A stretch of 64,000 nt of DNA, taken from Pseudomonas sp. GGS8 (GTDB lineage Bacteria; Pseudomonadota; Gammaproteobacteria; Pseudomonadales; Pseudomonadaceae). The stretch spans positions 5,335,501-5,399,500 of the forward strand of contig NZ_JALJWF010000001.1 in NCBI RefSeq assembly GCF_024168645.1. Reading direction: 5' to 3'. Below the pieces are notes generated by a model. It did not search any database. It saw only the letters and a list, made by a program, of their open reading frames with translations, and was not told the DNA's origin. Position 1 is the stretch's first letter. Each line of letters begins with the position of its first letter. Made by a program: the position numbers and the translations under genes. Positions 17,876 through 27,989 of this stretch are shown piece by piece.

Positions 17876-20350
17876 TCAGGCAGAAACTTTTCCCTGACGA
17901 TGATCGGCAAAAAACGCCTTGCCCTTGCCGATCCGGTCGGAGGCCTTGGGCATATTCGCCGCTTGGGTATCCTGACCATCGACATACCAGTAGCAATGGC
18001 TCACCGCCCGAGTGATGCCCACGTAGGCCAGTCGCAGGATCTCGTCCTTCTGTGCGCTGTCGTAGGGCTCACTGTCGCCGGCCTTGCCGAGTCCGGCCAT
18101 GCGATAGACCTGATTTTTGTAAGGCGAACTGGTCAGATGCTGGCAATCGCCCAGCAGAAACACCGCGTCAGCCTGCAGCCCCTTGGCGCTGTGATAGGTC
18201 AGTTGCTTGAGCCTTCGCGCGTCGTACGGCAAGCTAGAATCCACATTAACTACAGACTGAATATGCTCCTCTATCAATGACTTATCGCTACTTTTTCGAT
18301 AAAGCATCAAGATTGAATCGCCTTTTTTATAGTGCTCGATCAAACGCTGGGCCATGCCCTGGTCATCCCGATCGAGCACATTCACCGGCAGCAAGGCCTT
18401 GGGTTCACCGCTGGCCTTGGCTTTCTTGCCGGCGATTGCCGGTGCAGCCCGGACGATATGCTCCGCCGCGTCGATGATGTGCTGATGGCTGCGGTAATTG
18501 TCGCTGAGCATCACCTTGGTCGTGCTCGGCGACGGGAACTCCTTGTTGAACTCCATGAAGTAGCTCGGCGAGCTACCACGCCAGCCGTAAATCGATTGCC
18601 AGTCGTCCCCCACACAAAGCAGTGACGAACGCTGCGCCCCGCGCCCTACATGCATGGCCGGGCCACGACTGCGGATCTCGGCCAGGCTGGCGCGAATCCA
18701 GGAAACGATCTGCGGCGACACGTCCTGAAACTCGTCAATCATCAAGTGCGACATCGGCCGGAGCAGCTCATCGCTGAGCAGCTTGAGATTCTCCGGTGAA
18801 TGCTCGCTGAACAGGGCAAACATCCGGTTGTAGGTCATCACGGGTGGCGATTGATCCAGCAGATGATCTTCCAGCGCTCGCCAGAACAGGCTCAAGGCCT
18901 CGAAGAAGAATCGGTCCGGATCATCCTTGGCGAAACTCATCTGGCCCACGGCATTGGGCACATCCAGGCCGAGGTTCTCGATAAACCCGGCCGCCGCGAC
19001 AAAACAGTCCAGCAACGGCGCGGAAGCAAGCTCGCCCTTGACCTTGTAATCGAAGCCCGGCCCGGCGCTGGCGTCACCGGCGAGAGACGCCAAAACACGC
19101 TTTGAAGATTCATAACTATCAAGCCATATCAATGGCTTACGACAGAAAGCTTGAAACAAGGTGCGCTTTACAGCCCACTCCGCACGCACGGTAAGCTTGG
19201 CATTCGGACGGCTGACCTGCGGGTTTTCCCGAGGGTCGAAACCCAGTACCACCCAGGCATCCAGCGCAGGAATGTAGCCGTGGCAATGGAAGGTCGAGCC
19301 GTTGATGTCGAAGGTCTGACGATTCGGCTCAATGCCCTTGATCGGCCAGGCGCCGGCGCGAAACCACAGGTCCTCGAGGGTGTCGCACAGCTCTTCATCG
19401 CGCTTAGCGGCCAGTTCAGTCACCGCCATGCGTTTTTGCACGTCCGGGTGATCGCGCTCCAGCTCCTTGAGCTGCAAGGCATGACGAGACAACGGCTTGA
19501 TCAATTCACGGAAACGCTCATCGCGGCTGTGCAGGTTGTGATAGCAGGCGTTGAGCGGCTGGCGCTGGGCGTCGTTGATTCGCAGGTCGAAGGGATTGCT
19601 GTCGACCTCCTCATCGGCACCCTGCACGCGCAAGCTGAGGTTTTCGAAAGCTTGCAGGCGCTCGAAACCCGGCAGGCTGCGCACCATCGGCAGGATCCGC
19701 GAATGGAAGGTGCGCACCAAGTCCCGCGCTTCTTTGAAGCTGAGTGCCCGACCCCACACGGCAAACAGTTCGATCAGCTTATTGATGAAGTCCTTGCGCG
19801 ACTCGCGGGTGAAAGTCACCACGGTCATCGAGCTCAGCTCAAACCCCAGGTAATGGCTGAGCAGCAGGATTCGCAGCACCAGGGTGGTCGATTTGCCCGC
19901 GCCTGCCCCGGCAATCACCGAGGTGGACGGTGTTTCGCTGAAAATCATCTTCCACTGGGCAGCGCTCGGCTGGGCATGCGCAGGCAGCAGTCGCGCCACG
20001 TCAGCCTTCATGCGCCTCTTCAGCTCGGCACTCAATGGCAGGCGCCAATCGTCGAACAGGTTGTCATCGACGTTGGGCGGCCGATGCTCGGTGGAGCGCG
20101 AGTCGCGGATCAGCAGAACCTGCCGACCTTCCTCCAGGCCCTCGAGCTTGCCTTCTTTATAGCCATACTCCACACCGGCGCTGTGACCACTGCGAAAACC
20201 GTCGGCTTGACCATGCAGCCAGGACGCACGGTGTTGCGCACGCAGGCGGGTCAAGCCGTGGCCAAAGAACCGGGCGGCCAGGCGCTTGAGCAAAGGCATC
20301 TCGGCCAAGGGACGAAGTTCAGGAGGAAGATCAGGTGTGTGTTGCGGCAC
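17876..20350 (-). CDS. UvrD/Rep-type superfamily I DNA helicase
   Basis: An 824-residue SF1A helicase. Walker A is GAGAGKSTTLVLR, motif II is IDEFQDVSPQ, motif III GDDWQSIYGWRGSSP, and motif VI YVGITRAVSHCYW. About 95 residues before the helicase core contain glycine-rich polar sequence (HGQADGFRSGHSAGVEYGY) of no known domain. The chosen start is GTG at 20350 with GGAG about ten bases upstream; an ATG at 20299 is possible. It is longer than UvrD and has no nuclease motifs that I can see. The gene is monocistronic, and its partner and substrate are unknown. Confidence 0.85.
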   Translation of the reverse strand: MPQHTPDLPPELRPLAEMPLLKRLAARFFGHGLTRLRAQHRASWLHGQADGFRSGHSAGVEYGYKEGKLEGLEEGRQVLLIRDSRSTEHRPPNVDDNLFDDWRLPLSAELKRRMKADVARLLPAHAQPSAAQWKMIFSETPSTSVIAGAGAGKSTTLVLRILLLSHYLGFELSSMTVVTFTRESRKDFINKLIELFAVWGRALSFKEARDLVRTFHSRILPMVRSLPGFERLQAFENLSLRVQGADEEVDSNPFDLRINDAQRQPLNACYHNLHSRDERFRELIKPLSRHALQLKELERDHPDVQKRMAVTELAAKRDEELCDTLEDLWFRAGAWPIKGIEPNRQTFDINGSTFHCHGYIPALDAWVVLGFDPRENPQVSRPNAKLTVRAEWAVKRTLFQAFCRKPLIWLDSYESSKRVLASLAGDASAGPGFDYKVKGELASAPLLDCFVAAAGFIENLGLDVPNAVGQMSFAKDDPDRFFFEALSLFWRALEDHLLDQSPPVMTYNRMFALFSEHSPENLKLLSDELLRPMSHLMIDEFQDVSPQIVSWIRASLAEIRSRGPAMHVGRGAQRSSLLCVGDDWQSIYGWRGSSPSYFMEFNKEFPSPSTTKVMLSDNYRSHQHIIDAAEHIVRAAPAIAGKKAKASGEPKALLPVNVLDRDDQGMAQRLIEHYKKGDSILMLYRKSSDKSLIEEHIQSVVNVDSSLPYDARRLKQLTYHSAKGLQADAVFLLGDCQHLTSSPYKNQVYRMAGLGKAGDSEPYDSAQKDEILRLAYVGITRAVSHCYWYVDGQDTQAANMPKASDRIGKGKAFFADHRQGKVSA

Positions 20351-20628
20351 GCAGGCGGACTCCAGTGTGTGAGGCTGTCGGGGCTATGGTGTCTGCATTT
20401 GCCATTGAGTTCTAGTGAAATGCTTACAGGTCATTGGCTTATGCGATGAAGTGAAGGCTGGATGAGAATTTTTCGAGGTTATTTGATATCGATTAATTCG
20501 ATTTAATTGAGGCATTTTTTACGCTTTTTATCGATCAGTACCTGATAGATGATGCTCACCATCAACCACCGGTTCTCGTTTGTGGCTCAGACGTTCTGCC
20601 CCATGACGAACCTTTTCAGGAGACGATC

Positions 20629-21324
20629 ATGCTTGAACTCAGACCTTTCAACTCCCTGGGCGGCGCGCACCATGGCTGGCTGGATGCTCACCACCACTTT
20701 TCGTTCGCCGAGTACTACGACCCCAAACGCATGAACTGGGGCAACCTGCGGGTGTGGAACGACGATGTGATTGCCCCCGGCACCGGGTTCCCGCAACACC
20801 CGCACCGGGACATGGAAATCATCACCTACGTTCGTGAAGGCGCGATTACTCACCAGGACAACCTTGGCAACAAGGGTCGCACCGAGGCCGGTGATGTACA
20901 GGTCATGAGCGCCGGCACCGGGATCGCCCACAGTGAATACAACCTGGAAGCAACCGAGACCCGGATCTTTCAGATCTGGATCATCCCCAACGAAACCGGT
21001 TTGGCACCTTCGTGGGGGGCCAAACCGTTTCCCCAAGGTCAGCGCGAAGGTTTCGTGACCCTGGCCAGCGGCAAGGCCGGCGACGATCAAAGCCTGCGGA
21101 TTCGTGCCGATGCGCGTCTGGTGGCCGCGAACCTTAAGGCTGGTGAGTCCGCCGAGTATCACCTGGACAGTGGTCGTCGTGCGTATCTGGTTCCCGCCAC
21201 CGGCGTCATTGAAGTCAATGGCTTGCGTGCACAAGCTCGAGACGGGGTCGCGATTGCCGATGAGCAAGTGTTGCGGGTGACTGCGATCGAGGACAGCGAA
21301 ATCGTTTTGGTGGACGTGGCTTGA
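20629..21324 (+). CDS. Pirin family protein (YhhW-type)
   Basis: A 231-residue bicupin. The metal-binding cluster is HPHRDMEIITYV with a following His in GTGIAHSEYN, matching the iron/zinc site of pirins such as YhhW, some of which cleave quercetin. The start ATG at 20629 has a strong AGGAGA site. It stands alone, ending in a hairpin terminator. The 278 bp upstream is AT-rich and holds no gene. The in-vivo role of bacterial pirins is not settled. Confidence 0.9.
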   Translation: MLELRPFNSLGGAHHGWLDAHHHFSFAEYYDPKRMNWGNLRVWNDDVIAPGTGFPQHPHRDMEIITYVREGAITHQDNLGNKGRTEAGDVQVMSAGTGIAHSEYNLEATETRIFQIWIIPNETGLAPSWGAKPFPQGQREGFVTLASGKAGDDQSLRIRADARLVAANLKAGESAEYHLDSGRRAYLVPATGVIEVNGLRAQARDGVAIADEQVLRVTAIEDSEIVLVDVA

Positions 21325-21342
21325 TGCGGTAAATCCGTGCGC

Positions 21343-21378
21343 AAAAAAGGGGCGACCGTTGATGGTCGCCCCTTTACG
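21343..21378 (+). terminator. Rho-independent terminator after pirin gene
   Basis: A 12-bp GC-rich stem (AAAGGGGCGACC and complement) with a six-base loop lies 20 bp after the pirin stop. A-runs before and T-runs after mean it could also stop transcripts arriving from the convergent pgm gene. Confidence 0.8.
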
Positions 21379-21406
21379 TGCAGCCATTGTGGTGAAGGGA
21401 TTTACT

Positions 21407-21560
21407 GTGGCGAGGGGGCTTGCCCCCGTTGGGTTGCGAAGCGACCCCAAATCAGGTCATCACAATTCTTCAAACTGACTGCATGCACCTACTCTACGAC
21501 TGCTTCGCAGCCGAACGGGGCGATGCGGCGTTCCGACAAGCCCCCTCGCCACAGGGCCTT
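21407..21560. repeat. Inverted REP pair (BIME/REPIN-like)
   Basis: A REP unit starting TGTGGCGAGGGGGCTTGCCC at 21407 is matched by its inverse ending CCCCCTCGCCACA at about 21557, with about 100 bp between. The pair lies just after the pgm stop. It is the same family as the unit at 6238. Confidence 0.8.
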
Positions 21561-21563
21561 CAA

Positions 21564-23210
21564 TCACTTCGCAGAGATTGCGCCATCCACCAGTGTCTGA
21601 GCCTCGGCCACCAATTGCTTGAGGTGGTCGTCACTGACAAAGCTTTCCGCGTAGATCTTGTAGATGTCCTCGGTGCCCGACGGCCGCGCCGCGAACCAGC
21701 CGTTCTCGGTCATGACTTTCAGACCGCCTATGGCCTGGTCGTTGCCCGGCGCGTGGCTGAGGATGCTCTGGATCGCTTCGCCCGCCAGTTGAGTCGAGGT
21801 GACCTGGTCTGGCGACAATTTGCTCAGCAGTGCTTTCTGCTCAGGATTGGCCTTGGCATCAACGCGTACCGAGAACGGCTCACCCAGTTCATCGGTCAAC
21901 GCGCGATAGGCCTGGCTTGGATCACGGCCCGTACGAGCGGTCATTTCAGCGGCCAGCAGCGCTGGTATCAAACCGTCCTTGTCGGTACTCCAGACACCGC
22001 CGTCCTTGCGCAGGAACGATGCACCCGCACTTTCTTCACCGCCAAAACCCAGGGAGCCGTCAAACAGACCGTCGGCAAACCATTTGAAACCGACCGGCAC
22101 TTCGTACAGACGACGGCCCAGACGTTTGGCCACGCGATCGATCAAGCCGCTGCTGACCACGGTTTTACCCACGGCCGCATCGGCGCGCCACTGTGGACGG
22201 TTCTGGAACAGGTAATCGATCGACACCGCGAGGTAGTTGTTCGGCGCCAGCAAACCACCGGACGGGGTCACGATGCCATGGCGGTCGTGATCCGGGTCGC
22301 AGGCAAACGCCACGTCGAAACGCTCTTTCAAGCCGATCAGGCCTTGCATGGCATAGCTGGACGATGGGTCCATGCGGATCTGCCCGTCCCAGTCGACGGT
22401 CATGAAACGGAACGTTGCATCAACCTGTTTATTCACCACTTCCAGGTCCAGGCGGTAGTGCTCGGCAATCGCCGACCAGTAGCGCACCCCTGCTCCGCCC
22501 AGCGGATCGACACCCAGACGCAGCTTCGCATCGCGGATAGCGTCGAAGTCGATCACGTTGATCAGGTCAGCGACATAGGTGTTGAGGTAATCGTGACGAT
22601 GGGTAGTGCTGGCCTTCAGGGCCTGCTCGTAGCTGATGCGTTTGACGCCGGCGAGCTTGGCTGCCAGCAACTCATTGGCCTTGGCTTCGATCCACTTGGT
22701 GATGTGGGTATCGGCCGGGCCGCCGTTGGTTGGGTTGTACTTGTAGCCACCGCTTTGCGGCGGGTTGTGGGACGGCGTGATGACGATGCCGTCCGCCAGG
22801 CCTGAAGTGCGCCCGCGGTTGTAGCAAAGAATCGCATGGGAAATGGCCGGCGTCGGCGTGTACTCGTCGCCTTCGGCGATCATCACGGTCACTCCGTTCG
22901 CTGCCAGCACTTCCAGGGCGCTGGCCCCGGCCGGCGTGGACAGCGCGTGGGTGTCGATCCCGACGAACAGCGGACCATCGATGCCCTGGGCTTCGCGGTA
23001 CAGGCAGATCGCCTGGCTGATGGCCAGGACGTGCCATTCGTTGAAACTCAAGTCGAACGAGCTACCTCGGTGTCCGGACGTGCCGAAGGCGACGCGCTGG
23101 GTAGAAATGGCTGCATCGGGCTGCCCGGTGTAATAGGCCGTTACCAGTCGCGGGATGTCGACCAACAGTTCTGCCGGTGCCGGTTTGCCCGCAAAAGGAC
23201 TGAGTGTCAT
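21564..23210 (-). CDS. pgm: Phosphoglucomutase (alpha-D-glucose-specific)
   Basis: A 548-residue enzyme interconverting glucose-1-phosphate and glucose-6-phosphate. The phosphoserine is Ser147 in [16 protein letters not shown]. The Mg2+ loop is [10 protein letters not shown], and the sugar-binding loop is [10 protein letters not shown]. The start ATG at 23210 has AGAGG upstream. Length and motifs match the E. coli Pgm type. It is monocistronic and feeds polysaccharide and trehalose/glucan synthesis, which is relevant to the glucan genes at the right end of the window although they are far away. Confidence 0.95.
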   Translation of the reverse strand: MTLSPFAGKPAPAELLVDIPRLVTAYYTGQPDAAISTQRVAFGTSGHRGSSFDLSFNEWHVLAISQAICLYREAQGIDGPLFVGIDTHALSTPAGASALEVLAANGVTVMIAEGDEYTPTPAISHAILCYNRGRTSGLADGIVITPSHNPPQSGGYKYNPTNGGPADTHITKWIEAKANELLAAKLAGVKRISYEQALKASTTHRHDYLNTYVADLINVIDFDAIRDAKLRLGVDPLGGAGVRYWSAIAEHYRLDLEVVNKQVDATFRFMTVDWDGQIRMDPSSSYAMQGLIGLKERFDVAFACDPDHDRHGIVTPSGGLLAPNNYLAVSIDYLFQNRPQWRADAAVGKTVVSSGLIDRVAKRLGRRLYEVPVGFKWFADGLFDGSLGFGGEESAGASFLRKDGGVWSTDKDGLIPALLAAEMTARTGRDPSQAYRALTDELGEPFSVRVDAKANPEQKALLSKLSPDQVTSTQLAGEAIQSILSHAPGNDQAIGGLKVMTENGWFAARPSGTEDIYKIYAESFVSDDHLKQLVAEAQTLVDGAISAK

Positions 23211-23280
23211 GCAAAACCTCTGAGAGAGAGTGGTTCGGAATATGAACGCAGTTTACTGACAGTTTGGCCATAGCGCGACG

Positions 23281-24717
23281 TTATCGATTGTCAGGTTCCG
23301 AGGATCCCTGGCGACTCGGCTCGATCGATTCCAGACGCAAGGCATCCCCCAGTTGCCCCAGAGCAGCGACGAGCTCGTGATCGCCACCGAACGTATGACT
23401 CAGGCGCAAGTGCTGCGCGTGCAAGCCCTGCAGGCTGAACAACTCCCCCGGTGCGATGACCACTTGCTGTTTGAGCAGCCGCTGGAATACTCGATGCACA
23501 TTGACCTGGCGCAACGAGCGGATCCAGATCGTCGCTCCGCCCTGGGGTTCGACGAAATGCAGCGCATCCGGCAGGCGCTCCTGGAGCAGTTGGGTCATCA
23601 GCACCATGCGTTCCTTGAGCAGTCGACGCAACACCAGCAGGTGTTGATCGATGCGTCCGTTGCTGTACAGCCGTGCGATGGCTTTCTGACGAATCAGCGA
23701 CAAACGGAATGCCCGCAACAGAAAGTGCCGTTGCAACTCGGCACGCAGTTGCCGCGAGAGCAGATAACCAAAGGGCGCCTCCGAGCCGATGATTTTCTCG
23801 AAAGTGGAAAACACGATCAGCCGATCAGGGTCCAGCAGGTCGCGAAACCGCAAGCCGCTCGGCTCAAATTCGAGCTCACCGTAACAATCGTTTTCCAACA
23901 CCCAACAGCCATGCCGTTCCAGCAGTTGCGCAATGGATTGCCGGTTGCCGTCAGGCGCCACACTCCCGCGCGGCATGTTCAGTCCCGATGAAAGCATCAC
24001 CAATCGCACCCGCTCGGTCTCGAGCAGTTTTCTCAGCTGTTCGAGATCCAGGCCGCCACAGGCTTGCAGCGGCAGCTCGACAACCTGCACGTCCGCGTCC
24101 TGAAACAAGCGCAGAATCACCCAGTCGCACGGCGACTCGACCACCACCACCGCATCTTTGAGTTCAAGGACGGCGATCAATATTTCAAGTACGCCGCGCA
24201 TATCTGCGCCGATATAGACATCATCGGCATGCCAGCAGCGCGTCGGTGAAGTGGTGTAGCGTGCCGCCAGGGCCGTGCGCAGTTCCAGCTCGCCGCAGGG
24301 TTGCGAAGACGGTTGCGGCTGGCGTGGATACTGGCGCAGCAATTCTCTCTCCAGCAACAATAACGGGCTGTCCAGAGGTTGTAACAACGCCGGCTCATCG
24401 GCGCTCAACACCAGCATGCCGGGGCGCCTGGCGTTGACATAGACTGTTTCGAGCAGGTCTTTGCCGCTGCCGGGCAGGCCGATGGAGGACACCGGCAGTG
24501 CGTAATAGCCCGACTTGGCAACCGAATAGATGCGTCCCTCCTTCTCCAGCAATGAATAGGCGTATTGAATGGTCGAGATCGACACACTCAAACGATCCGC
24601 CAACTGCCGCAATGAGGGCAGGCGCACTCGCACGTCACTGCCCGGTTCATTAATCAGATTGTTCAGGTAGCGGTACACCGCCTGGTACGCGAAATCGGAA
24701 TCTCGTGGTCCTTTCAT
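23281..24717 (-). CDS. MocR/PdxR-type regulator (GntR HTH + aminotransferase fold)
   Basis: A 478-residue fusion regulator. The N-terminal GntR winged helix covers about residues 10-75 (LPSLRQLADRLSVSISTIQYAYSLLEKEG). A fold-type I aminotransferase domain follows. The lysine expected to bind PLP is kept in STFEKIIGSEAPFGYL, and the SGLNMPRG and ENDCYGELEF stretches fit the cofactor pocket. Such proteins sense PLP or amino-acid aldimines. It lies 67 bp downstream of the 497-residue unknown gene on the same strand, suggesting a joint transcript. No palindromic operator was identified at its start. Confidence 0.88.
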   Translation of the reverse strand: MKGPRDSDFAYQAVYRYLNNLINEPGSDVRVRLPSLRQLADRLSVSISTIQYAYSLLEKEGRIYSVAKSGYYALPVSSIGLPGSGKDLLETVYVNARRPGMLVLSADEPALLQPLDSPLLLLERELLRQYPRQPQPSSQPCGELELRTALAARYTTSPTRCWHADDVYIGADMRGVLEILIAVLELKDAVVVVESPCDWVILRLFQDADVQVVELPLQACGGLDLEQLRKLLETERVRLVMLSSGLNMPRGSVAPDGNRQSIAQLLERHGCWVLENDCYGELEFEPSGLRFRDLLDPDRLIVFSTFEKIIGSEAPFGYLLSRQLRAELQRHFLLRAFRLSLIRQKAIARLYSNGRIDQHLLVLRRLLKERMVLMTQLLQERLPDALHFVEPQGGATIWIRSLRQVNVHRVFQRLLKQQVVIAPGELFSLQGLHAQHLRLSHTFGGDHELVAALGQLGDALRLESIEPSRQGSSEPDNR

Positions 24718-24784
24718 GGGTGATGACCGAACACGCTACGAACGTCATGACGCACTCTTGATGAATCCGCCAAACCAGGAACGT

Positions 24785-26278
24785 TCACTGGCCCGTCGAC
24801 CATTCGCCAGTCACTGCCACTTCACTTTCAAGGTCCATGCCTTCATCTCGCACGCCCACGTCACCGCTTTCCGTGCCAGGCCCCCTACCCTCGTCCCATA
24901 CCACCGGCCCCATGCGGTAAAGCGTACCGATCAGGCTGACCGGCAACCCGCTGACATCAACCATCCACTGCAGAACCTGCTCGGGTGCCGGGCCGCCCTG
25001 CATCGCCCGGTGCAATTCCGGCAGCGCCACCAGCATGCCGGGGTGGCACTGACGGAGAAAATGCTCCAGTGCCGCGCCATTATCGACAAAAGGGGCGAAC
25101 AGCAGACACACCAGTTGGGCTTCACTCAAACCGAGATTCTTTTGTGCCTCGGCCGTCGCCAATCCACGCTGATCGGCCATTGTCAGCGGATTGCCGAAGG
25201 TCTCCATGGCCTGCTCGCAAAAACGCTCGGGCAACTGTTTACGGCGCATCATCAGCAGCGCCCGTTGCAGGTACTCGATGACGCCCTCCTCGTAGGTGCG
25301 ACCGTGTACAAAGCGCGCTTGCAAGCCGCGAAGGTGTGCGGATATCGACAGACTGACATGGTCGTTATCGCTGAGTTGAGCCGTCAGTTCGTCAGGTTGA
25401 AACCCGAGGAAGTCCGTGAGCAGCGGCCAGCGCTCTTCCAGGTTGCTGACCAGCATGTCGTGAATGTCGATGAAGGTCGTGCGACGGCAGGCTTCAAAGC
25501 GGTCGGCAGGACGCCATGCAGCCTGAACAGAGTCGGGATAGAACTCGCGATAGCAATCACTGCCCAGCTCATCGAGCCGCGCGAACAATCCCTCGTAGCT
25601 CGCTTCATGGCGGCTCGGCGGCTGAAGCCCGGCCTTGGCTGCGGCGCGGTTCAAACCGTCGAGAAACTGCGCCTGCCGACGAGGTGAATCGCTACTGACC
25701 ATTACATCGACGCCGTTGTCCCAGCGGGCGATTTGCCCATAAAACTCTCCCGTGGCCAGGTACCCGTCGTCCCACAACTCGAGCGGCCCGTTCCAGGCGC
25801 GACGGTGCCCGACCATCAGTAGATTGAGCCGATTCGTCTCTCGGCCGGCCTCGGAGATTGGTCCCAGGTGATTGAACGGCAGGACTTCACGATTATCGAC
25901 CATCAACATTTCGACCCGGGGATCGTCGTAGAGAAACAATGCGCTGCTACTGTGATGGATGTTTTCCAGCGCTGTCGCAGCCGTGCCATTCAAGCGCAAA
26001 GTGGCCACTCGCAGCCGAAACGTCGCTGGTGCCCGACCGGCGATACTCAGTTGCGCGGCGCGCAGTAGAGCCAGTGTGTAGCAGCTGTCGCGGGACCCGG
26101 ACTGGATCGTAAGCACCTTGTAATCGCCGATACGCTCCATACCTCCAGCCGACACCACCAGGCGCTGAATCATCAGTTGCAATGCCGTGCGCTCGGCGCG
26201 AGAGAAAAAGCTCAGCAAACGCTGCAGTACTTGTTGATAAACATAATTCATTGCCTGTTCATGGGTATGGGTCATCAT
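24785..26278 (-). CDS. Uncharacterised 497-residue protein
   Basis: I do not recognise this protein. It has no signal peptide, no membrane helix and no familiar catalytic motif. The first 60 residues are helical and amphipathic (YVYQQVLQRLLSFFSRAERT). The middle contains RLRVATLRLNGTAATALENI and a charged stretch LFLYDDPRVEMLMVDNRE. The C-terminal ~40 residues are acidic and look disordered (DVGVRDEGMDLESE). Base composition and codon use match the neighbours, and the long unbroken frame argues for a real gene. The next gene is a MocR regulator on the same strand, so the pair may act together. The start ATG has AGG eight bases upstream; a second ATG follows directly. Confidence 0.75.
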   Translation of the reverse strand: MMTHTHEQAMNYVYQQVLQRLLSFFSRAERTALQLMIQRLVVSAGGMERIGDYKVLTIQSGSRDSCYTLALLRAAQLSIAGRAPATFRLRVATLRLNGTAATALENIHHSSSALFLYDDPRVEMLMVDNREVLPFNHLGPISEAGRETNRLNLLMVGHRRAWNGPLELWDDGYLATGEFYGQIARWDNGVDVMVSSDSPRRQAQFLDGLNRAAAKAGLQPPSRHEASYEGLFARLDELGSDCYREFYPDSVQAAWRPADRFEACRRTTFIDIHDMLVSNLEERWPLLTDFLGFQPDELTAQLSDNDHVSLSISAHLRGLQARFVHGRTYEEGVIEYLQRALLMMRRKQLPERFCEQAMETFGNPLTMADQRGLATAEAQKNLGLSEAQLVCLLFAPFVDNGAALEHFLRQCHPGMLVALPELHRAMQGGPAPEQVLQWMVDVSGLPVSLIGTLYRMGPVVWDEGRGPGTESGDVGVRDEGMDLESEVAVTGEWSTGQ

Positions 26279-26865
26279 TGTTTACCTGTTACTCATAAGT
26301 TCAACGCCACGCAAACAATTACATGGACTGCGCGTCGGATTGCCTGTCATGAATGGGGGGGCCGGGACTGTTATCAAATGCTAGCACTTAAGCATTGTGT
26401 AATTATTTGAAATGGTTGCATGTCCCCGGGGGACTCAAGCAGCGCCGGATCGCCGCAGCGCCCAGCGTGGCTGGCGTTCTTCGGACTCGAGCGATTTCCT
26501 AGGAAATTTCCGACAACATCCCACAGACATGTAATACAAGAAATAAAGAAAGAAGTTGCCAATAAATGCATGAGTGTCGAGCGACGTCGAATTATTTGTT
26601 GAGCATGTATTGCCGATGCGCGTTGAAAAGTTTCAACCTGATACCCAGCCATGACTCTTTCCTTGAGATGAAATAATCATTCAATTATCAGGGCTTACAT
26701 AATGATTAGAAGATACAGATCGAGAGCAAAAACCAGTTCAGTTGCTGAACCGCCCCACCGAGGGATCAATGGGATGTCTCATTTTGGAGGTTTTGACAGC
26801 GGAAAAGTCCATGCTTGCACGGACTTTTCCAGAGGGGCTTATACAAAGAGGCTCGTACGAAGAGC
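26279..26865. other. 587-bp intergenic region with palindromes, no gene
   Basis: Nothing coding is convincing here. The region holds several palindromes: GTCCCCGGGGGAC near 26421, TTTCCTAGGAAA at 26495-26506 overlapping GGAAATTTCC at 26502-26511, and the long hairpin at 26801-26830. It should contain the promoter of the 497-residue gene. A small RNA is possible, but I have no positive evidence for one. Confidence 0.4.
26801..26830. terminator. Hairpin downstream of mexS, possible terminator
   Basis: A perfect 10-bp stem (GGAAAAGTCC/GGACTTTTCC) with a ten-base loop lies 35 bp beyond the mexS stop. The minus strand after the stem reads GCTGTCAAAACC, which is a poor T-tract, so termination is plausible but not certain. 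Confidence 0.5.
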
Positions 26866-27888
26866 TCAGGCAGGTTCGACCTCAAGGGCGACTCGTTCGC
26901 GACATGGGCATTCGTCCATGTAGCGGTGCGCTTCGACAAACTGGGAAAACGGGAACACCCGAGTCTTGAGCGGCAGCAGCACACGGTCCGCGGTCAACTG
27001 GTTGATATCGCGCAGCGCACGTTGCAGCGCCGCCTGGTCCTGGAGGATGCCCAACTCTGGCTTGCCGGTGAAGTTACCGATGCAGTGCACGAAGAACTGA
27101 ATGTTCTTCTGGAACGCCGCACAAGCCGGAAATGGTGTCTGGTTACCGCCTTGCAGACCATAAAGCACCAGGCTGCCGCGAGGCGCGAGCACATCGCCGA
27201 GCATTGACATCTGCGGACCGCCAAGGCCATCGAACACCACATCGACGCCACGGTTATCGGTAATTTTGTTGATCCGCATCAGCAGATCTTCTTCTTCGGT
27301 GACGATGACTTTCTCGGCACCCAGTGACAGCAGGTATTCACGCTCGTCTGCGGTTTTGGTCGCAGCAATCACGCGCACGCCGAGGGCTTTGCCCAACTGT
27401 ACGAACGACGGCCCGGCGCAATGACTGGCGTCGGTCACCAGAGCGAATTGCCCGGGTTTGACGCGCGCCAGATCGGCATAAGCAAAATAGGCGATCAACA
27501 ACGGCGTGTAGTGCACGCTGGCTTCGACCGGACTGAGCACGTCCGGGTAGCGGGTCAGTGCCGAACGCGGCAGAACGATCTGTTCGCCGTAGACTGGATA
27601 GTCGTTGGGGCTTTCGGCCGGGAAACTGGCGACCTTGTCACCGACAGCCAGGTCATCGACACCCTCGCCAAGCGCCGTGACCACGCCGGCCATTTCATGA
27701 CCCAGGCCTGAAGGCAGGCGAGCATGGGACGAAGCCAGGTTCTGGCGCCAGAGAATGTCGTACCAGCTGATGCCAATCGCCTCGACACGCACCTGCACTT
27801 CGCCCGGCGCAGGCAGAGCAGCCGCATGCTCTTCGCATTTGAGCACCTCGGCTGGACCAAACTTGTGAAAACGGATCGTGCGGGACAT
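26866..27888 (-). CDS. mexS: MexS-type zinc-less quinone/alcohol oxidoreductase
   Basis: A 340-residue medium-chain dehydrogenase/reductase of the quinone oxidoreductase group. Motifs include GHEMAGVV, VGDKVASFP and the YFAYADLARVKPGQ region. It lacks the structural-zinc cysteine cluster. The ATG at 27888 has GAGG seven bases upstream. It is divergent from a LysR gene that matches MexT, the same arrangement as P. aeruginosa mexS-mexT. There, loss of MexS raises MexT activity and turns on mexEF-oprN. The assignment rests on both family and synteny. A candidate MexT box precedes it. Confidence 0.82.
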   Translation of the reverse strand: MSRTIRFHKFGPAEVLKCEEHAAALPAPGEVQVRVEAIGISWYDILWRQNLASSHARLPSGLGHEMAGVVTALGEGVDDLAVGDKVASFPAESPNDYPVYGEQIVLPRSALTRYPDVLSPVEASVHYTPLLIAYFAYADLARVKPGQFALVTDASHCAGPSFVQLGKALGVRVIAATKTADEREYLLSLGAEKVIVTEEEDLLMRINKITDNRGVDVVFDGLGGPQMSMLGDVLAPRGSLVLYGLQGGNQTPFPACAAFQKNIQFFVHCIGNFTGKPELGILQDQAALQRALRDINQLTADRVLLPLKTRVFPFSQFVEAHRYMDECPCRERVALEVEPA

Positions 27889-27965
27889 CGCAAACCTCGT
27901 CAAAATAACCTCTAATGCCCTGAACTCTATCTGGGCTTTCTACCCAAGACCATCAGTGGCCATTA

Positions 27966-27989
27966 ATAGTCGACATGCCTGTCATTGAT
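27966..27989 (-). promoter_or_regulatory. Candidate MexT box upstream of mexS
   Basis: On the minus strand the site reads ATCA-N5-AGGCAT-N4-ACTAT, against the published MexT consensus ATCA-N5-GTCGAT-N4-ACYAT. The outer half-sites ATCA and ACTAT are perfect, and the centre keeps two of six bases. It lies 78 bp before the mexS start, where an activator site is expected. Found by eye only. Confidence 0.42.

Noticed and set aside
26279..26865. Rsm-type small RNA
   Set aside because: No series of GGA motifs in hairpin loops and no clear terminator with T-tract was found.
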